From the NCBI RefSeq assembly GCF_022179385.1, contig NZ_BPQS01000019.1, positions 41,555-105,554 of the forward strand: DNA of 64,000 nt, given 5' to 3'. The stretch is from Methylobacterium longum (GTDB lineage Bacteria; Pseudomonadota; Alphaproteobacteria; Rhizobiales; Beijerinckiaceae). Numbering within the stretch: position 1 is the stretch's first letter; the number at the start of each line of letters is the position of its first letter. Positions 59,163 through 64,000 of this stretch are shown here, in pieces. The notes beneath the pieces were generated by a model that was given only the letters and a program-made list of their open reading frames with translations, did no database searches and was not told the origin of the DNA. Both the position numbers and the translations under genes were made by a program.

Positions 59163-59851
59163 CCGACCCCGCGATCGCCACCGAAGCGCCGCTGCACGCG
59201 GAGTTCCTGCGCGAACCCTGGGACGGGCTGGGGCTCCCGCAGGAGGAGGCGCTGTCCTACCAGCGCTTCGGCGCCACCTTCGGCATCTGGATCTTCATCG
59301 CCAGCGAGGTGCTGTTCTTCGGGGCGCTGTTCCTGTTCTACGCCGCCGTGCGGGCCGAGCACGCGGAGGCCTTCGCGACGGCCGCCCGCGAAACGAACAT
59401 CGTCTACGGCACCCTCAACACCGCGATCCTGCTCACCAGCGGCCTGAGCGCCGCCGCCGCCTCGCTGGCCTCCGAGCACGTGCCGCTGCGCCGGCTCACT
59501 CAGTGGTGTCTCGTGGCGACGGCGACGCTCGGCCTCGCCTTCCTGGCGGTCAAGGGCATGGAGTACCGCGACGATATCGCCGAGCACCTCGTGCCGGGGC
59601 GGGGATTCAAGCTCCCCGAGCCCTCCGCGCAGCTGTTCTTCGGCTTCTATTGGCTCTCCACCGGCATCCACGGCGTCCATCTGACGGTCGGCATCGGGCT
59701 CGTTGCGCGGCTGATCTGGATCGGCTGGCGGCATCCGGAGCGCCTGCCTGGGAATCCGCAGGTGGAGGTGACGATGCTCTACTGGGGGTTCGTCGACATG
59801 GTTTGGCTGTTCCTCTACCCGGCCCTCTACCTCGTCGGGCGGCCGGGATGA
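59159..59851 (+). CDS. ctaE: Cytochrome c oxidase subunit III
   Basis: 230 residues from GTG at 59159. Seven or so helices with FGATFGIWIFIASEVLFFGA, the STGIHGVHLTVGIGL motif and MLYWGFVDMVWLFLYP. Overlaps both neighbours by 4 bp. The hydrophilic N-terminus is short. Confidence 0.94.
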
Positions 59852-60144
59852 GCGCGCCGGTTTCCGCAGGCGCGGTCTGGCGCCGGGTACTGCCAGTCTG
59901 GCTCGGTCTGATGGCGCTGCTGGCGGTCGCGTGCGCCCTGGCCTACGCGCCGCTCGGCCCCTGGACGGCGGCCGTGAGCTTCGGAATCGCCACGACGCAG
60001 GCGGCGCTGGTGGCGCTGCTGTTCATGCGCCTGATCGAGGCCTCCGCCCTCATCCGCCTCACGGCGGCCTGCGGCTTGTTCTGGTCGGCGATTCTGTTCA
60101 CGCTGACCTTCGCCGACGTGCTGAGCCGTCTGACGCGGAGCTGA
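59848..60144 (+). CDS. ctaF: Cytochrome c oxidase subunit IV (caa3 type)
   Basis: 98 residues from the ATG at 59848, with three helices (VWLGLMALLAVACALAYA, AVSFGIATTQAALVALLFM, LTAACGLFWSAILFTLTFAD). This pattern is typical of the prokaryotic cytochrome oxidase subunit IV. Last gene of the act-cox operon; 303 bp to the next gene, in which I see no other ORF. Confidence 0.88.
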   Translation: MSAPVSAGAVWRRVLPVWLGLMALLAVACALAYAPLGPWTAAVSFGIATTQAALVALLFMRLIEASALIRLTAACGLFWSAILFTLTFADVLSRLTRS

Positions 60145-60447
60145 GGACACCTCGTCCCGCGTGCTTCATCGATCTTGCCGCGCCGCTCCAGGGTGATCGG
60201 CGCGGTCTCACCCGCATTGTCGAGCCTGCTGAGCCTCAGGGCCCCGTCGAGGTCCGCCGCGTTTCGCGACCGGTGCAGCCCTCTCGCCTGGCCGATCCTC
60301 CCGAACCCTCCGAATGAATGCTGGCCGGTCCGGTCAGCCCCCGTGAACGGCAGAGGGCGTTCCACATGCCACCTTCGCGATGGCCGCTTGCGAGCCTGAG
60401 CCTGCGGCTTCATGATCTGCTCACGCCGGTGTTTGGGAGGACGCCGA

Positions 60448-61260
60448 ATGGCAGCGGCGGACAAAGCATTCACGGGTTCGATCCCGGATCTGTACGAGCG
60501 CCACCTCGTTCCCCTGATCTTCGAGCCTTATGCCCGCGATGCGGCCGTCCGGGTGAGGCAGCTCGTACCGAGGAGCGTCCTGGAGACTGCCGCCGGCACG
60601 GGTGTCGTCACCCGCAGGCTCGCCACGGCCTTGCCCGCGACGACGCGTTTGGTCGCCACCGATCTGAACGCGGCCATGCTCGCCGTCGCCCGGGATCGTG
60701 TGGGTCAGACCCGGCCCATCGAGTGGCTGCAGACCGACGCCCAAGCTCTGCCTTTCGCTGCTGAGACCTTCGACGTTGTGCTGTGCCAGTTCGGGATCAT
60801 GTTCTTCCCCGAGCCGCTTCGGGCGTTTCGAGAGGCCCGGCGCGTCCTGAAGCGATCAGGACGGCTGATTTTCAGCGTCTGGGATTCCATCGGAGCGAAT
60901 GACTTCGCCGACACGGTCACGCAATCGCTCGCCGAACTCTTCCCGGCCGATCCGCCTCGATTTCTCGTGCGCACGCCGTACGGCCACTGCGACACCGTCG
61001 GCATGGCCACGGCACTGAAACAGGCCGGCTTCTCCGATGTGAAGGCGGAGGTGGTCGAACACGTAAGTCGGAGTCCCTCGCCGCACGGGCCGGCCGTGGC
61101 CTACTGCCAGGGAACGCCCTTGCGAGGCGAGATCATGGCGCGAAATCCCACTGGTCTACCGGAGGCCACCCGGCGGGTGGCCGAGTCCCTGGCGACGCGC
61201 TTCGGTCAGGGGCCGATCGAAGGTCGCATGCGCGCCATCGTCTTCGACTCAGGCCGGTGA
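60448..61260 (+). CDS. SAM-dependent methyltransferase (class I, UbiE/Methyltransf_11-like)
   Basis: 270 residues from the ATG at 60448, GGGAGG 7 bp upstream; an ATG at 60412 has no such site. The SAM motif is VLETAAGTGVVTRRLA, then LVATDLNAAMLAVA and DVVLCQFGIMFFPEPLRAF. Short C-terminal region without extra domain. Target unknown; probably a small molecule. Monocistronic between the cox operon and rsgA. Confidence 0.85.
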   Translation: MAAADKAFTGSIPDLYERHLVPLIFEPYARDAAVRVRQLVPRSVLETAAGTGVVTRRLATALPATTRLVATDLNAAMLAVARDRVGQTRPIEWLQTDAQALPFAAETFDVVLCQFGIMFFPEPLRAFREARRVLKRSGRLIFSVWDSIGANDFADTVTQSLAELFPADPPRFLVRTPYGHCDTVGMATALKQAGFSDVKAEVVEHVSRSPSPHGPAVAYCQGTPLRGEIMARNPTGLPEATRRVAESLATRFGQGPIEGRMRAIVFDSGR

Positions 61261-61630
61261 TCGGCCGTTCAGCACAGCGCTCAGTGCGGCCGCAGATCAG
61301 TTTTCCCGTCTCGGCCCAGATCGCTTGCACGCATCCGGGTCATCGCCACAACCGAGGGTACGATCCAGCTCCTGTTACGTCCGTTGTGCGCGTCGGCGCC
61401 GGATCGGCCCATTGGCACCGCATGTCCGCGCCGGAGCAAGCCGGCGATCCAACGCAATGACTAACCGCGCCACGCGGAGCGGCCGGCCCTACCTGGCCGG
61501 AAGCCGTCGGTCTGCTTCGGAGGCGATGAGACGGTCGAACGGGCATGCGGCTGCCGACGCGGCTCTGTCGCGACGAACGATTTCCGCGCTGCCTCACAGC
61601 ATCCACACCTGCCGAGTGTGATCGCCGAGG
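61261..61630. other. Gene-free 370-bp interval
   Basis: Between convergent methyltransferase and rsgA genes. No coding frame with a known match and no clear terminator with a T-run. Confidence 0.4.
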
Positions 61631-62665
61631 CTAACGGCTGGCACGCTGACGGCCGCGCGGTCCCACGGATGTCGGCGTGTTGTCCCGGTTCTCATCGAAG
61701 AGCTTGCGCCACCGGACCAAACGCTCCGGTTCGATCTTGCCTTCACTGATCGCGATGCTCACGGCACAGCCGGGTTCATGGGCGTGCGTACAGTCACGGT
61801 ATCGGCACAAGGGCGCGAGCTCGACGATCTCAGCGAACAGCGTCTCGATCCCCTCCGCGGCGCCACTGAGGTGCAGCGTTCGCATTCCCGGCGTGTCGAT
61901 GACCCAGCCGCCGCCGGCAATGGCATGCAGCGAACGCGACGTGGTCGTGTGGCGTCCCTTCGCATCGTGCTCCCGAATGCCTCCGGTCTGCTGAGCCGGC
62001 CCCTCACCTGCGCCGACCAGCGTGTTCACCAGAGTCGATTTGCCGACCCCGGAGGAGCCGACCAGCGCCACGGTCCGCCCCGAGCCGCACCATGGAGCGA
62101 GCATGTCCGCGGCTGCTGGGAGCCGGGGATTGACGGTGACGACGTCGAGCCCGCGCTGCAGCTGGGACGCTTGGCGCTGGTAGGCTCCCAGATCGTCCGT
62201 CGTGTCGGCCTTGGTGAGCAAGATCACCGGGGCCGTGCCGCCCTGATTGGCGAGGGCGAGATAGCGCTCCAGGCGTGCGGGATTGAAGTCGGCGTTGCAG
62301 GAGGTGACGATGAACAGCGTGTCGACATTGGCCGCAGCGGCCTGAAGAGTCCTGCTGCCCTCCGTGCGTCGCTCCATCACCGTCCTGCGGCCGAGACGGC
62401 GATGCAGTGTCTGGGTCACCGGGTCGACGAGTACCCAATCGCCGACCGTAAGGTCGCCCGCGTCGGCAGGAGCGGCCAAGGTCAACTCGACCGATCCGAC
62501 TTCCGATAACGCGGTCAGGCGGGAGCGGTGGATCGCAGCGATCCGCATCGGGGCGAATACAGCCTCGTCGGGTTCTCGCTGGTCCTCGAAGAAGTCGGAC
62601 CACCCCAGCTTTGAGAGCGGCACGGACTGGAGGGCGGTGAGATGATTGATCACCGCCCTGCCCAT
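61631..62665 (-). CDS. rsgA: RsgA, ribosome small-subunit biogenesis GTPase
   Basis: 344 residues; a circularly permuted GTPase that helps mature the 30S subunit. The motif order is G4 (LLTKADT), then G1 (ALVGSSGVGKSTLVN), G2 (KGRHTTT) and G3 (VIDTPGMR), with an OB fold before it. The zinc knuckle is CRYRDCTHAHEPGC. Normal length. Divergent from groES by about 390 bp. Confidence 0.95.
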   Translation of the reverse strand: MGRAVINHLTALQSVPLSKLGWSDFFEDQREPDEAVFAPMRIAAIHRSRLTALSEVGSVELTLAAPADAGDLTVGDWVLVDPVTQTLHRRLGRRTVMERRTEGSRTLQAAAANVDTLFIVTSCNADFNPARLERYLALANQGGTAPVILLTKADTTDDLGAYQRQASQLQRGLDVVTVNPRLPAAADMLAPWCGSGRTVALVGSSGVGKSTLVNTLVGAGEGPAQQTGGIREHDAKGRHTTTSRSLHAIAGGGWVIDTPGMRTLHLSGAAEGIETLFAEIVELAPLCRYRDCTHAHEPGCAVSIAISEGKIEPERLVRWRKLFDENRDNTPTSVGPRGRQRASR

Positions 62666-62923
62666 GGCATGGCACCACGCGCCTGGCCAGCCCTCTGCAG
62701 CCAGCCTCCTAATGAAGCCTCACTGAACGCGAGATCGTTCCACGGTGCCGATCCGGTTGACCATGTAGAATCCCGCGGAAAGGCGTGTCGGCGCGTTGGT
62801 CCCTCCCAGTCGCACCAAGAGCCCCCGACGGCGCAGCCAGTCTCAAGACTCCCGTATCCGATCATCGGCGGAGACGCGGCGTTCCAGTATCTGAAATTTA
62901 CACGTCGGCCCCGAGAGAAGGGG
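62666..62923. promoter_or_regulatory. rsgA-groES divergent region upstream of CIRCE
   Basis: 258 bp without a gene; likely holds the rsgA promoter. I did not identify an RpoH-type promoter with confidence. Confidence 0.4.
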
Positions 62924-62950
62924 TTAGCACTTCCACGTCGAGAGTGCTAA
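62924..62950. promoter_or_regulatory. CIRCE element (HrcA operator) of groESL
   Basis: TTAGCACTT (62924-62932), a 9-bp spacer, then GAGTGCTAA (62942-62950): the classic CIRCE inverted repeat with one left-arm mismatch (final T instead of C). It lies about 105 bp before groES, so HrcA probably represses this operon at normal temperature. Confidence 0.92.
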
Positions 62951-63055
62951 AGATGGGCCGATCGGGCGCCGATGATCTGCTTCGCCGCTGCCTTGTCCCG
63001 CGATAGCGCCAGCCATGTCGGCTGGATCTCGCTTGGGAACGATCAGGATTTCACA

Positions 63056-63343
63056 ATGAACTTCCGGCCGCTGCACGACCGCGTGGTGCTCCGTCGCATC
63101 GAAGGCGAGGAGAAGACCAAGGGCGGCATCATCATCCCCGATACGGTCAAGGAGAAGCCGCAGGAGGGTGAGGTGGTCGCCGTCGGCCCGGGTGCGCGCG
63201 ACGAGGCGGGCAAGATCAACCCGCTCGACGTCAAGGCCGGCGACCGCGTCCTGTTCGGAAAGTGGTCCGGCACCGAGGTCAAGATCGACGGTCAGGACCT
63301 GCTGATCATGAAGGAATCCGACATCCTGGGCATCGTCGCCTAG
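63056..63343 (+). CDS. groS: GroES co-chaperonin
   Basis: 95 residues from the ATG at 63056 with AGGA 7 bp before it. The sequence [20 protein letters not shown], the mobile loop [20 protein letters not shown] and the ending [10 protein letters not shown] are all classical. Caps the GroEL ring. Controlled by CIRCE; groEL follows after 99 bp. Confidence 0.98.
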   Translation: MNFRPLHDRVVLRRIEGEEKTKGGIIIPDTVKEKPQEGEVVAVGPGARDEAGKINPLDVKAGDRVLFGKWSGTEVKIDGQDLLIMKESDILGIVA

Positions 63344-63433
63344 CGCCGATCCGGCCTCACTGGCCTTGATCCTCGACCTGCCCTTCGAGGCGCCCGCTGT
63401 GGCGTGCCTCGGGGCTAAAACGACAGATGATGA

Positions 63434-64000
<567 letters not shown>

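Overview
The window looks like chromosomal DNA of a GC-rich alphaproteobacterium of the order Hyphomicrobiales, most probably Methylobacterium or a close relative. The reasons are the high GC content, a suf operon ordered desulfurase-sufB-sufC-sufD-sufS behind Irr-type iron-control boxes, a membrane formate dehydrogenase, a CIRCE-controlled groESL operon, and dense operons whose genes overlap as ATGA or GTGA. This is inferred from gene content; no 16S gene or other marker is present.

Layout. 1-6.6 kb, minus strand: iron-sulfur cluster assembly operon (a NifS/IscS-like desulfurase, sufB, a small Cys-rich ORF, sufC, sufD, partial sufS), with two tandem Irr-box palindromes at its head. 6.6-13.4 kb: housekeeping genes (alpha/beta hydrolase, single-domain response regulator, O-acetylhomoserine sulfhydrylase, SCP-x thiolase, IlvD/Edd dehydratase, NudK-like Nudix hydrolase). 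13.6-17.8 kb: a seven-gene Mrp/Mbh-type cation/proton antiporter module without the N-terminal part of MrpA. 17.8-25.2 kb: a patchy accessory zone with remnants of an ABC ATPase, a MarR regulator and an IS3 transposase, between a DsbA/HCCA-isomerase-like gene, a YugP-like peptidase, a TonB-dependent siderophore receptor, a hydrolase and a small secreted protein. 25.7-29.2 kb: a large PAS/GAF hybrid histidine kinase whose H-box histidine is glutamine. 29.7-35.6 kb: a formate dehydrogenase whose alpha subunit is read through an in-frame UGA (selenocysteine) with a SECIS-like hairpin, and a divergent beta/NrfD-type pair.

36.1-48.9 kb is a tightly packed plus-strand operon of twelve genes: two nucleotide-sugar epimerases, a B12-binding radical SAM enzyme, one GT4 and three CgeB-like glycosyltransferases, UDP-glucuronate decarboxylase (UDP-xylose supply), myo-inositol-1-phosphate synthase, a histidine phosphatase, a methyltransferase, and a glycosidase-like protein whose TIM barrel reads as circularly permuted. 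It is the best candidate for an undescribed system, probably making a methylated, xylose- and inositol-related glycoconjugate. 49.0-60.1 kb is a respiratory operon encoding alternative complex III (actABCDEF) followed by a caa3-type A2 cytochrome oxidase, so quinol oxidation and oxygen reduction are encoded as one unit. 60.4-64 kb holds a methyltransferase, rsgA, the CIRCE element, groES and the start of groEL.

No tRNA, rRNA, CRISPR array or intact mobile element was found.
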